Origin: Lotus japonicus
Lineage: Eukaryota > Streptophyta > Magnoliopsida > Fabales > Fabaceae
DNA length: 64,000 nt
Direction: 5' to 3'
Assembly: GCF_012489685.1 (NCBI RefSeq)
Contig: NC_080041.1
Span: 21,391,802 to 21,455,801, forward strand
Shown: positions 10,571 through 22,236 of the stretch, piece by piece
How the letters are laid out: each line of letters begins with the position of its first letter
Position numbering within the stretch: the stretch's first letter is position 1
Program-made: the position numbers and the translations under genes
Notes under the pieces: model-generated
Told to the model about the DNA's origin: nothing
What the model saw: only the letters and a program-made list of their open reading frames with translations
The model's database searches: none

Positions 10571-10921
10571 TCAGGTTGAAGTCTTTTTTTTTAACATAGG
10601 AATATCAGTGGAGGTTGAAAAAAAAAATGAATATCACTTGTGAGGTTTTTTTCTTTAATAATTATTTTGTTACATTGGAATAAAAAAAATTAAATAATAT
10701 AAATAATTTTAACAATAAAAAGTTCTTTTAAAAAAACATTAAAAAGTTAAAGAATTAGGAGTTGTTTAAATGATCCATGTGGGTTACTAACAACAACTAA
10801 GTGAATAAAAACGTTGATTACAATTTTATCAAAAATTATGGTGTATGTTTTTATAGTAGGTATACAAATTAACTAACATTTTTTAACAAAAAGATTGTAT
10901 TAATTTAAATCATTAAATAAG

Positions 10922-11371
10922 GGCTTAAATATGTTTTTTTTCTTCTAAATTTAGAGTTTTTTTTGTTTAGGCCCCTCTAATTTTTTTTTTGGAAAACACC
11001 CTAAATAGAAAATAATACTAAGGTTTCAGCCTCTGTCATCACCTTCTGTCAATTATCTACCGAATCACACAACGGACGCTGGCGTGTCATGATTTTAGAG
11101 CGACCTAAACCAACGAACCATAATTTTAGAGGATCTAAATCAAATAACCATGATTTTAGAGAGACATAAAACCCAATTTTTATCATGGTTTTAGGCCCCT
11201 CTGAAATCATGGTTCTTTGGTTTAGGTCCTTCTAAAGGACGGGACGGAATGTAATGGCAAGGGTTGAAACCTCGGTATTATTTTTCATTTAGGGGTGTTT
11301 CTCAAAAGAAAATTAAAGGGGCCTAAACCAAAGAACCATAATTTTAGAGTGACCAAAAACATATTTAAGCC
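10922..11371. mobile_element. Long-hairpin MITE, about 450 bp
   Basis: The left arm begins GGCTTAAATATGTTTTT and contains 'gtttaggcccctctaa', 'ggaaaacacccta' and 'aataataccaaggtttca'-like words. The right arm carries the complement of each in mirrored order and ends in '...catatttaagcc'. The two arms account for most of the element, so it could fold into one long hairpin. The flanks TTAAATAAG and TAAAAAAAG might be a degraded 9-bp duplication, which would suit a Mutator-type MITE. Confidence 0.5.
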
Positions 11372-11504
11372 TAAAAAAAGTGAATAAGTGTGTAATTTTA
11401 AAATATCATAAGAAAAATAATATAATAATAGTAATATAGGAATTAAACTAGCTTGATTCTAATGATAAACATTGGAATAATCAGTTTAATAAAACATTAG
11501 AATA

Positions 11505-12031
11505 ATATAGTGACGCAGGAGAGGGATTAATTCGTGTGGGGCCCTGACCATAGAAAACCCACCCCCATGTTGTTCATTCTCGTCGGCAATGTCATTAAAG
11601 TCACCCACCATAGCCCAAGGACCATCGATACCCGTTGCGACTTGTTGAAGGTGGTTCCACAGAATCTGCCTAGCTATTGGTATAAGGGAAGCATAAACAC
11701 CAGTGCAAGTCCAGCTTGCAGAAGAAGAGCTAAAGCAGAGAGAGACCGCCTGAGAGTGCGAATCCACCACCTCTACTGTTAGCGGGAGAGAGACGAGACC
11801 CATCGCCCAGATACCACCTGAGTGACCCTGTGCTTCCTCCACTGCCAATGCTCCGTACCCTTGTCGGGCCCAAAACGCATGGAGTCTGCTAGACGGGACA
11901 TGGGTCTCGAAGATAAAGCAGACATCATGTCTATATTACCTCACTACTTCCTTGAGATTACGCTTACATGATGCATTAGCCGCACCCCGCACATTCCAGG
12001 CTAGAATACTAATATTAGTTGTATTCGTCAT
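11505..12031 (-). pseudogene. LINE ORF2 endonuclease fragment
   Basis: On the minus strand the frame opens at 12031 with ILAWNVRGAAN, the conserved start of an apurinic-type endonuclease (exonuclease-endonuclease-phosphatase family). A FIFETHV motif follows, then MVGDFNDI near the truncation. An in-frame stop falls inside the domain. The protein is cut off at about 11505, before any reverse transcriptase. It lies downstream of the ORF1 remnant at 12043-13417, in LINE order. Confidence 0.7.
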
Positions 12032-12042
12032 AAAAACCAATA

Positions 12043-13417
12043 TCAAAATATTCTAGCAGTTGCTCCTCTCTTACATGTTAGGAGGTTTGACATGGAACAC
12101 CCCTCCCTCCTTCTGGAAGTTGACCTGATACTTAGTGTGCATCTCCATAAACTGAGGTGAGCCAATGGCGTGAACAACTGCTTCCCCAGATCAGCCCTAG
12201 CACTTAGGCCCACACCAACATTAAAATCTCCAACCTTTTGGTAGGTAAAGACCACGTGTGCCGCCGCCTTCCCTGACTGTTGAGTACGATGGTTGTTGGG
12301 AGTATTCTTCCCATGATTGGCTCCCGATCCTGAGACTGTAGCCGGGCCCCGCTGCTTTTTCTTTTTGTGTTTGACTACCATCCACTCACAAGCTACCTCG
12401 AGGTCAGCTGGGTCCACAACACTAACTCCACCTTTACGAGATTCCTGGGAATCCTCAATAACAACAATTGATGGGTCAATTCCCGCCGGTATTTAGGGGG
12501 TTTCCGTTACAACCTCCTGAGGCTGAGTTGGCACTAGGGTTTCACTGGAGCTTGGTGTCGGCGTAACTGGCTGTGACGGCGCTCTTGCGTCGGCTCTGAA
12601 GATTCTGTCGCAGATGTGCACTCCCTTCCTCTATGGCCATAGCAGCTAAACTTAGGGCAGATGATGTGCAATCCTTCATATTCCACCTTATACCAGTACC
12701 CCTCAAACCAGAATTTGCCCACCACTGGTTGAGTCAAGTCAATTTCCACACAAATTCGAGCAAACTTGCCTCGTTCAGCCTTGAGGGTGTTGCGATCCAC
12801 CTTAATTGGCTTGCCTATAAGCCTTGCCAGAGAGAGCAAGAAACTCTCGTCGTAGAAGGTAACATTCAGACCAGGGATGCGAATCCAAGCAAGCGTGGAG
12901 GAGACCTTAGCCGCAGGGCAGATGAACTCCCTACTCCACATAGCAACCGCCAAATAATGGTCAAAAATCATCCACAGACCACCATCCATGACCCGTTTTT
13001 GTCGTCTTCTAGGTCAAACTTAACCAGGAAAAACTCATTATCTACATCCAAGAGATCAAAATCCACTGTAAGCTTCCACAAAGTGCTCAGTTTGAGTTTG
13101 ATAGTACGAAAACCAAGCTTCTTTGCCAATAAGCACACCACCAACGACTCCTTCCATGGGGAGCACATACCATCAATCACTGACTTGTCCACATAGAGTT
13201 TAGGCAACTGTCTATTTCCATTGATAAACACTACCTTCATCTTCCCTGTTTGCCAGAGGTCCTCCACAACTTTGGGCTGAGTTTGCGGTCCCCTGCCCAT
13301 GAGCATGTTCCGGAAGGATGGGGTTCCCTCGCCTGGTGACGGTGGTGGAGGTCCACTGTCGTTGATTGGAAAGCCATCAGTTCCAAAGAGAGAGCTTTTC
13401 TCAATATCCATCGCCAT
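12043..13417 (-). pseudogene. LINE ORF1 with DUF4283 and damaged CCHC knuckle
   Basis: The minus-strand frame starts at the ATG at 13417 (MAMDIEKSSLFG). It encodes a DUF4283-type nucleic-acid-binding domain: FFLVKFDLEDD, then after a frame change GLWMIFDHYLAV, LAWIRIPGLN and GKPIKVDRNT. This leads into a zf-CCHC_4 knuckle. The knuckle reads CPKFSCYGHRGREC, so the second zinc ligand of the usual C-x2-C-x4-H-x4-C is phenylalanine. At least two frameshifts break the frame, near 12985 and 12420-12530. The normal role is RNA binding by the retrotransposon particle; this copy is dead. Confidence 0.75.
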
Positions 13418-13467
13418 CTGATCTAAGAAACATTAATAGGAAGCGTTTAAAAATCTACTTTATAAAC

Positions 13468-13516
13468 AATGTACTTCTAAATCTTTTTTTTTTTGAAAGT
13501 AATGTACTTCTAAATC
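13468..13516 (-). repeat. Tiny poly(T) insertion with 16-bp target duplication
   Basis: AATGTACTTCTAAATC occurs at 13468-13483 and exactly again at 13501-13516. The 17 bp between are eleven T plus gaaagt, which on the minus strand is ACTTTC plus poly(A). It fits a LINE insertion truncated to its last six non-A bases. Confidence 0.65.
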
Positions 13517-13745
13517 ACTTTAGGCTATGCTTGGATTGGGGCAGGGGATGGAATGAAGTGAAATGACGTGGAGGGAGGAAGAAGTCCATTTTTCTTTATT
13601 TGGATTTTTGTTTGACGGAATGTGAAAGCATATTCACTCAATCTATACATACATTCCGTTAGTTGAACCTGTAATATTGAAAATTAAGATTTTGAATTAC
13701 GAGTTACCAAATGTTATTTTGAACTGAAAACCAAACATGCGTTGA
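13517..13745. repeat. Possible MITE
   Basis: Opens near 'ggctatgcttggattgg' and closes near 'aaaaccaaacatgcg', an inverted pairing on 'cATGTTTGGtTT'. Similar ends recur at 16753-17062 and 23688-23823. Inverted repeats are short and diverged. Confidence 0.3.
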
Positions 13746-14830
13746 AGAAACACAATGAAACTCAGAAATTCACCTTTCAATAACATGTCACTCATTTTCC
13801 TCACTTTTGTGTTTTTAACTGTGGTTAATGTTTACGGCAGTTAGGAATCATAGTTAAAATGTATAACTATCGAATGTCCCTTTGAAATTGATATTCCTAT
13901 GCATCATTTCTCTTTATGGTCCATGCTCCATAAACCCCAAAAAAATTGAGAGAACAGGATATCCCTAATTTACGCAAGAATTTTCTCCTCTCGAGAGCTC
14001 TAACTGTTTCATAAAAACAGGAGCTATAATGAAAATTCAGCAGCATCGATCATGATGCCATTGCTGTGCCTTAGTTTAATAATCAAGCAGGAAGATTCAT
14101 GAACTGCACTGCAACCAACCCAATGATCACACACCTTCACATGCTACACTTCTAGACAACCCGACAACCATATCCAACAGTGTCACAATATCTCATTAGT
14201 TTATGCCAAAGGTTCCAACCACACCAAGCACAAAGTTCTTTTAATCTTTTTCTTACAATTAATATATAATCACCATATATTATATTCAGAAACATTACAA
14301 ACTGGGACCATATCATTAAAATAACTCCTAGCTATATAAAAAAAAAATTGTACCCAGAATTCACGGGTTCGCCGTGACCGTTTGATCTAAATAGGTTGGT
14401 TTTAAGTGCACAATAACATCTTATAATCGGAGCCGTCAGATTACAATCAGACGGTCACGGATCCTCGACTTCAATAAATGTAGAATCCCTTAACTGTAGC
14501 AAATCCGAATTCGAAGTTCTACCTTTTTTGTGTGTGTGTCAGTTCTTGGCCAACTCAAAACTAGAACATGCAGGTGCTGCTTTTAAACAGGTGAATGACA
14601 TTGACAGGTAACATAGTTGTAAAAAGGCAACAGAAACTGTAAAAAGGTGCACTCCATTTAACTTGGTTTTTTTTTAATCACACAAAATGACACAAAGACA
14701 CACCCATATATAATGGATGATTGATTCAATTCACTACAAATCCACCACAACAGCAACAGGAACATTAACATCAAGACAACAGGAAACAGATTGAGACAGT
14801 AAATAATGGCCTTTGGTTAATGGCATCCAT
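13746..14830. other. Intergenic region downstream of the Aux/IAA gene
   Basis: No gene seen. At 14360-14500, 'ccgtgaccgtttgatc' and, inverted, 'cagacggtcacgg' form a hairpin-like pair that may be a small MITE remnant. The last 100 bp or so before 14924 are probably the Aux/IAA 3' untranslated region. Confidence 0.4.
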
Positions 14831-14923
14831 GCTCTTTATTTGCTTGATTTGCTCCCTCACATAACCCAGAAGCTTTTTAACCCTCTAGACACTAGATGGA
14901 CAGTGTGTGATGATTGAAGCTGC

Positions 14924-17900
14924 CTAGCTCCTGCTTTTACTTTTCTCAACAGCTCTGGGTGCTGCAAGAAGGCCCAAAATGTTAAAACTTGAATCACATA
15001 TGGTAAGATACAAGTAAAATGAATTGGTAGAACAAAATAGCTTAATAGCATGTTTGGATAAACGTCTCTTCTATCCGAATCAGTAATGAAACCCGAAGCT
15101 ATTCATAAAAGCTTCTCCTCAGAATTGATTTTGACAATCAATTGTAGAAGAAACATGCAGGCACTAAGTAGGCTTATGTCATTCCTCCCATTACAGATTT
15201 TTAAGTTGCAAAATCTTAGGTACTCTTGGATGACATGTTATCTATTTTCTAACTTTACCATGTAGCGACGACGGCAAGGAAACATGCAACAGGCTATTAC
15301 TATAAATTTTTGGTTTTTACACTATTTAACCCTGCCACTTATTAACACCAAAAAATTACATTAATTTCTTTTCGGATCAAATTCACTAAAATCTCTTTCG
15401 ATAATAAGCTATAGGTTTTAAGATCAATAGTATTGAACAGAATACTGACCTAAACCAATGGCATCAGAGCTCTTCATGATCCTTAGCCTTCTGCAAGTAT
15501 CAATAAACATCCTGCAAAGAGTTGGGATATCGGATTCGAATTAATTTGCAGGCATACCCAACAGTAACAATCAAACAGAAATTGTTCAACTACATTTTCA
15601 TGAACAATTTAAAGCAGAATGAAATACAATAATGCGTGTTTGACACTCATTCCAGTGACATCACAATTATACCATTTGTAAGTGTTAGTGTGATAAGAAG
15701 AAAAGAAAGTGATAGAACATGTGATGGAAAACGAGGTGTGAAATAGGTGCCAAGAAAAGTATGGTAAAAAAATCCACTCTTCAAATAAATCTGATATTAC
15801 AACACAAACTTGTTCTAAATCAGGAAACTGTAACCACAAGTTCCTAAGGTTGTTTTGCCATTTCTATTATATTTTTTAGCAGGCTATTCAATAAACAGAA
15901 AATTTATAGCTACCCTACATATAACAAGGTTATGATACATCTTCACACTACCATAGGGATACACTCACAAGCACTATAGGCACCATGGTTTATATTCATT
16001 ATCCAAGCCTTTCCTAGATTTTTACGATCTATCAAGTGCCAGTTTTTACCATCTATCAACATTCCTTACATGGATCAGCTAATTTAAATTAAACCCACAA
16101 CGTTGCAACTAGTGCGTTCTTTCACTTCTTTGAATATTTTCAAAGAATTCATACTTATAAAAGAAATACCAGTAAAAAAAACCAAGTACATAAATGTGCC
16201 AAAACTTACTTCCAGGGAACATCACCCACAAGCATCCAATCTCCATCTTTATCCTCATATGTAAGAACATTTTCTGATCCATGAATCAGATCCTTCAGCT
16301 TAGTTTCATTCATTATTTCCCTGCCCATATTTCCATGAGATCCACACTGACCTGAAATCACATCAGTATAAGCAGTAACTGGATCCATGCAAACTGGCCT
16401 TAAATCATTGAATTGCTATTCTTTTTTCAAACAAAACTAATTTCTTCTTACCTATGGTAAAACAGCTAAACATCTTCTCCAAAGCAGAGGATAGTTCTGC
16501 ATATGTAGAGTAATTCTTCAGGTCTACTTTTCTTAAATAAGGAGCACCATCCATACTGACCTTCACAAACATTGCACCAGACCCCAGTTTGCCCTCCACT
16601 TCTTCAACATTCTTTGAAGCAGTAGTCAATGAATTTTTCCTAAATGATCTTATAGGAGGCCAACCCACAACCTGTGCCCTGCAACACAAGGATCATCATT
16701 CAGTGGTGAATTTCATGGTTAAGCCCAAAATTAATGTCAATTCCCACCACCCACTTAGAGTGTGTTGGGAAACACCACAATCAATTCCGGTAGAGTAAAA
16801 TCAATTATGGATGAAAATATTGATGTTTGGGAGTCATTTTGGAGAATTGATTTCAAACTCAATCAATTTTGGTAAAAGCTAGAGAGAGTAGATTTTGCGT
16901 TGAACATAATCGTGAGATTTTAAAACTGCATTTCACAACATCACCCAATAAAATTCACTTTTTCATAAATGTATACAAACATAAATTACTTCATTTTCAA
17001 CTCACTTTTACTATAATCAATTTTATAAAAATCAATGGTGACAAACATTAATCCAAACACGCACTTACTTGGCAGCTGGTGCACTAGCATTACTATTATT
17101 TGCAGAACCATCAAGACTTGGTCCGCTTTCATTGACACCTTGAGGCTTTTCAAGACCAACCTTGGCTGTTGCTATTTCTTTGCCTTTGGCTGGCTGAGCC
17201 CCAACATTCTCAAGCAAGGAGCCAGGCTTCAATTTCCCCTGCATGAGAAATTGGGGATTTTGTATATTTAGTTTCAGGTTCCAGCATTATAAAAATGTCA
17301 TGAACCAACTATACAAAAAACTTAAACAGTTGCGTGAAGAAGACACATGAATGATTTTATACTAATTTTTAACATGCCCCCTCATCCAAGAGTCCATTGG
17401 GATTGAAACATGGACAATGCATAGGTCCTCCACCTACCATGTTCTGAAATCAATTTTTTATTAACATAATGGACACAACAAGGATGGAACTCTAGACCAC
17501 TTAGCCATAGAGGCTCTAATATCATGTCAAGAACCACTTATCCGAAAGCTTAAGCAGTGGGGTAAAGACACATGAATGATTTTATATTATATTTCCGACA
17601 AAGTAGATCCCCTTGGATGCAATTGTTAACTTACCTCTGAGAATCCATTCATGGCATCTGAGAACCCTCTTTTGCTGCCCAAAACAGCAGGCTTTGATGA
17701 CGAATGGTGATCATCTGTCACCGGATGCAAAGGAAACAAGGGCTTCTCATCAAACTGAGCTGAACCCCTCAAGCAAAGATTTGAATCTCTTTCAGGAGAC
17801 TGTGATCCTGGAAGCCCCAATCTGAGTTCAGTGGCTTTGAGGTTCAGATTGCTCTTGCTCTCATCTGAGAAGCTTGGAAGTGGAGCTGAGCTATCCACTG

Positions 17901-18051
17901 ATGAACAATCAGATGACAACCCCATATAGTTGAACTCTTTCAGTTTTGAACCATTCAGGCACACACTTTCCCCTGTGGCTGAGGAAGAAACAAGCAAACT
18001 GACATTGCTTTCACCTTCCTCATCACCTACCCCAAGCCGCGGCAGAGACAT
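14924..18051 (-). CDS. Aux/IAA auxin-response repressor, IAA8/IAA9 type
   Basis: Six coding exons join in frame with GT...AG introns: 18051-17635, 17238-17069, 16678-16452, 16351-16210, 15511-15450 and 14961-14924, giving 351 codons and a TAG. The ATG at 18051 gives [13 protein letters not shown], matching the family start. Domain I is TELRLGLPG (residues 74-82), whose LRLGL (76-80) is the EAR motif that recruits TOPLESS co-repressors. Domain II is QVVGWPP (198-204), the degron bound by TIR1/AFB receptors with auxin. Domains III/IV form a PB1 fold from FVKVSMDG (233) through [11 protein letters not shown] for pairing with ARF factors. The C-terminus is a basic EKSKSRS. All motifs are intact, so the protein should be a nuclear, auxin-degradable repressor. 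The long N-terminus with [15 protein letters not shown] places it with IAA8/IAA9. Introns 1 and 2 carry TEs. Confidence 0.95.
16753..17062. mobile_element. MITE in Aux/IAA intron 2
   Basis: Ends 'tTAGAGTGTGTTGGG' and, inverted, 'gcgtgtttggattaatg' enclose AT-rich sequence with mirrored 'aatcaattttg' words. The 17-AC-17 style hairpin is imperfect. The element ends a few bases from the exon 2 donor at 17068. Confidence 0.4.
17296..17600 (-). mobile_element. TRIM-like element in Aux/IAA intron 1
   Basis: Diverged direct repeats at about 17296-17374 and 17525-17600 share 'gacacatgaatgattttata', with similar 'aagcttaagcag' words before it. Just left of the second repeat is 'ggctctaatatcat', the complement of a tRNA-Met primer-binding site of the TGATATCAGAGCC kind. 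This places the element on the minus strand, the same strand as the gene. The internal domain is about 150 bp and non-coding. Confidence 0.55.
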
Positions 18052-18720
18052 CACAAATCAAACCAAAAAGCTCCCAGTTTTGAATACCCTATCAAACAAT
18101 AGAACCTTCAAACACAAACACAAAACAAGAGCAAATGAAAAACTCATGAGCCAAACCTTTAACTAAATTCAAAATCACTTTCCCTTTACAACTTCAGTAG
18201 AGAGACTAAAACAAACAAATGAAAAAACACAAAGACACATAAAGATTGCTACTTGTGTTCATGGGCTGAGAGAATTTCTAGAAAGGTTAAAACTAAAAAC
18301 ATTGATTCAAAGTTTCATTTTTGTACATGTTTTGGCATCCCATTACAGAGAAAGATAGAAGCATACCAAACTTGAAGCCATGACAGGAAAAATGAAAAAA
18401 AAAAAAAAAAGTTTGCAGACTTTGGTGTCACACCAATTCCATGGTTGAACCAATAGCAAGAGGAAACAAAGAGTGTTAGTGAAACATGGAAGATGAAGAT
18501 GACAATGTTTTTACCTGAAGAATCTGCAGATCAAAAGCGTGAAGAAGAAGAACAAGAAGAACAAGAGTGAGTTGAGAGCACAAAGAGAAGCTAGGAGCAG
18601 AAACAGAACTAGGGACCCTCCATTTGTCACAAAGTAACATAAGCTTGGCAACATGCATTAAGAAATGTGACTTTAATATAAAGATAGCTTGTCAAGAAAA
18701 AAAACACTACCCTTTATACA
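18052..18720 (-). promoter_or_regulatory. Aux/IAA 5' UTR with leader intron, and TATA box
   Basis: On the minus strand a TATAAAG box lies at about 18719-18712. A leader exon runs to a clean donor, TTCAG|GTAAAAAC, at 18515/18514. The acceptor is less certain; 'aacctttctag' near 18288-18278 has a good pyrimidine tract. A 5'-UTR intron is usual for IAA8/IAA9-type genes. The transcription start is inferred only from the TATA position. Confidence 0.5.
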
Positions 18721-19180
18721 AATTTTCATTATTTTTATGTAATTCCTTTTTGTTTTGTCTAAGTTTAATAAATCCAACTGAAATCCATTTACTGTCACAT
18801 TTGTAATTATTTTAATAATGTTAATGCCGCCGAACAACATGAGCAAATGCGCCTGAAAAGCTTGGCTTTTCTGGTGATTGATAGCACACCGTTGATTTAT
18901 ACTTCTCTAAGAATTGACGGATGAGAGGCCTCTATATGCAAAAAAAAAAGGTTATCTTTTAATGATAAACATATAAACACAAAAATATCCCCCATTTATT
19001 CCATCATAGATAACTTTAAAGATTTGGTACGAATATTAAGAAGGCATTTGTTCCTGGGAGAAGGTTGAGTTTGAGAGTGAACATTCACACATTTGTTATC
19101 AGATTAACAATTGAGATTTTTTTTGGTATTATTCATTTTTCAAAATAAAATAACCATCAACATTCTTTTTATTTTATTTC

Positions 19181-20329
19181 TTTTTTTTTTGTTGAAAGGA
19201 GGGACTAAGCCCAAAAAGAGAAACTACAACCGAGTAGAACGTGGGAAAGCCACACCCGAAACATAAAAAAGAAGCAAGTTAGACGACCTGGGGGAGGGCG
19301 ATCCAAGACATGAGTGTCTAGCTCTAAGTCATGAGCTAAGTTAGCTAGCTTGTCCGCAACCTGGTTTGCTTCCCGACAAATGTGCACAACCCTCAGGTCC
19401 CAATCTCTAGCTTTCCAGCCACAAATCTGCTGAACTAACCCAGAATAAGGATGATGAACATTACAACCCCCATTGATGAGACGCACAACCACATTGGAGT
19501 CGCTTTCGATGATGATTCTACGACAACCTTTCTGCCAAGCCAAGGGAATAATTATGAAAATACCCCACAACTCAGCCCAAAGAACATTAGAAGATCCCAG
19601 GTTCCTGCAAAACCCAAACACCCACCGACCAAGCTCATCTCGACAGACCCCACCACAAGAAGCCAAACTCAAAGATCCTCTCACTAAACCATCGGTATTA
19701 CACTTGAACCAGGAACGAGGAGGCGGAGACCACCCCACTTGAACATAGTGGTATCCATGACGGTTTGGCAGCGCGAGATTACAAAGAGTGGAACAGTTGT
19801 GAGCGTGATCAATTGCAGCCGCAAAGAAGATGTCAAAACACGCTGGAGATCAAAGCTCTCACTCTGGAACACAAGTCTAGCTCTCACTGTCCAAACAGAC
19901 CACAATAGCATGCCAAAGTCTAGAACAACACCACTGCCCATGGCTGCCAGAGAACTCCACGACAGTTCATGAAGCACCCATGAACGTAAGTCAGAAGCAA
20001 AGAAAGCAGGTTGGAGGTGAGGAGTAACGAGATGCTGCCAGAGTGGTTTTACACAACGACAATCTCAAATTAAATGAAGAACACTCTCCTCCTCATCCCG
20101 ACAGAGTGGGCACAAAGGATCGTTCGTCATCCCAGCTTGCTGCCTACGAAAATTAACCCAAATTCCATTGTTAAGAGCCCTCCACATAAAGTTCGACACT
20201 TTATATGGACCATCCCATTTCCAAACACGATGCCATTGAACTCCAGACGTACTACCCTCGAGCCTTGGACGCGCATCATATGCTGATTTAGAAGTAAAAA
20301 CACCATCATTTGTAAGGCACATCATAGAC
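19181..20329 (-). mobile_element. 5'-truncated LINE with zf-RVT and RNase H
   Basis: A 12-bp duplication, TTATTTTATTTC, flanks it at 19169-19180 and 20330-20341. A poly(T) run at its left edge marks the 3' end of a minus-strand element. The coding part is in three frames. First (20325-20065) is a zf-RVT with VSNFMWRALNNGIWVNFRRQ and CPLCRDEEESVLHLI. A linker follows at 19977-19684. Last is an RNase H domain at 19738-19205 with CNTDG, AELWG, ESDSN and REANQVADKLA. These four acidic positions are the expected catalytic set. Only the 3' third of ORF2 was copied. Confidence 0.85.
19205..19738 (-). pseudogene. LINE-encoded RNase H domain
   Basis: Open frame of 177 codons. It starts with SPPPRSWFKCNTDG (first catalytic Asp), then AELWG (Glu), IIIESDSNVVV (Asp) and HICREANQVADKLANLA (final Asp). 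The domain is complete, of the plant LINE RVT_3 type, and normally degrades RNA in RNA-DNA hybrids during retrotransposition. Two relatives occur at 60666-61030 and in the LINE at 61501-62988. It has no promoter of its own and is not expected to be a host gene. Confidence 0.8.
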
Positions 20330-20341
20330 TTATTTTATTTC

Positions 20342-21040
20342 CTGTAAAATGAGTTGTGAATCTTGCATTCCCATGAAAAATGAGTTATTTCGAATATAAC
20401 TTCTCACTTTTATCAAATTCTATCATATATATCTATTTTGTAATTTTATAAATTAAGTATAATTCAAACACATTTTTATGAATACTAAAACTTTACCCAA
20501 CATATAAGTATAAAATTTACATGGGAATAACGCTCACACGGTAATCATATTCCTTGTCATATTATTCACTAGAATGTAATCCCAAACCTTATAATAAACT
20601 CTCACCAATATAATATTTTTTTTATTAAAATTATTATCTAATACTTAAATATACTTTTTTGAGTTCCTATACATAGACTCTTGTACCATGTGAATGTGAT
20701 GACTATTCACGATTTAGTGATCAAGAGAGGCAACTAAGCCGAAACCTAAGCGGAAGTAGGATCCATAATAACTTAGTTGACTTAGTGTATAAAATGTCCC
20801 CAACTCTATTACCCTAAATCTTAACCCTAGATGGACGCCAAGGCCTCATTGGCTCAAGAGCCCTTACAAGCTTTTACCTAAGTCAAATTCGCTCTAATAA
20901 GATTAGGCCTTAAGCTAAGAGGTCGCCCCTCTAGGCGTGTGAGGGGTAATGCCTTTGCCAATGTCCATCGAAGGGCGGTCACAAGATCTGAATATCGATA
21001 GCTCACCCTTGTGCCTGTCTAGTGGATTGTGCTCGCCACA
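20342..21040. other. Intergenic, repeat-like, no gene
   Basis: No coding frame of note. From about 20700 the base composition rises and the text resembles an LTR remnant that leads into the duplicated unit at 21049-21342. Confidence 0.35.
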
Positions 21041-21048
21041 ACCCTGTG

Positions 21049-21344
21049 CCATCTTGAGGGGAATCACCCTCTACAAGCATGTATTGGTCGGACCCTATTG
21101 TTGAGGGGGTACCCGCCTAGTCCACAAGACATTGTGCGTGAAACATGAAGACTAAGTATGTCTTTAATGACTCGCTGCATGACTTCGCGCTTCATCTTCG
21201 GGGGCAGTCAATTGACTAGTCAATGAGAGAAGGACCACCCCTTAAAGGATTCTTCACTCGCCACATTCATGGACCATCTCAAGGGGGATTTTCCTTTATA
21301 AGCATGTATTGAGAGGGCCCTATTGCTAAGGAGGTACCCGCCTA
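21049..21344. repeat. Two diverged direct repeats of about 75 bp
   Basis: Copies at about 21049-21123 and 21272-21343 both run through 'accatcttgagggg', 'aagcatgtattg', 'ccctattg' and end in 'ggtacccgcctagtcca'. Spacing is about 220 bp. They may be ends of a short non-autonomous retroelement or an old tandem duplication. Confidence 0.55.
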
Positions 21345-22236
21345 GTCCAATGACTGATTTTCATACGCTTTAGCGGTAGTTTTCTATCCCCGCCAAAATA
21401 TAGAGTAATAAAAAAAGTTTAGCGCCGCTAATAAACACACCAATTCCAAGGCGGATAGTGTAGAGTTCCTAAACTGTTTGATTTTTTTTTTAAATTTTCT
21501 ACATGACAGTAAAAAACAACCATAACCCGCATATGTCGATTAGTGGTCGTAATTTTCCGTATCTCTAACAAACATTACCGTACTTTTTATCCTTTTTATT
21601 ACTTTTTAACTCGTCAATTTTTCTAGAAGAAGTGTGTTAAGCAAAAGATAATTGTTAAAATATAATTAATGCTCTTTTAAAATATGAAAAATGATTAATA
21701 AATAAGAATACAAAAAATTAAAATAGTACGTGAAGGATATAAAGGAACGAAGAAAATCCATATAAAAAAAAATAGTTTAAATTTTCTTTATTGATGAAAT
21801 GAATTTTAGCACCGAAGCTCAAAGAGTGGAGTTCGACTCATAAAACCATGTCTTCTTATATTTTTTTAGGGGTTATCTAGATTCAACCCATTCAAAATAA
21901 CCATTAAAAGTTAAAAAAAGTTGGTAAGAAATTTTAGAAATTTTTATTTATTTGTCATAAATGATTTTATTGGTCTATATATTATGGTGGAGGGAAATCA
22001 CCTTCATGAGTGATTTAGATAATTTTTTTATTTAATTGAATATTTGTTGAGAGGTATTAGGGTGAAAAAGCCTATGACTAGATTGTCAAAAAAACGGCTA
22101 AGTTTTTTTTTTTTTTTTGAAACCTATGTTGTTTTAAAGAGCACTCATATGTGTGCTATTTCCTTTTCTGCTTTGGTTAAATTATCTAATTAGTACTACT
22201 ACGGTCCAAAAAAACAATAAAATGATGCGTGATTAT

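Noticed and set aside
10585..10640. Another tail-only insertion ('gaatatca' twice around an A-run)
   Set aside because: Only 8 bp are duplicated and the insert has about 20 mixed bases; too weak to count with the others.
11534..11782. Plus-strand frame as a gene
   Set aside because: Antisense to the LINE endonuclease fragment.
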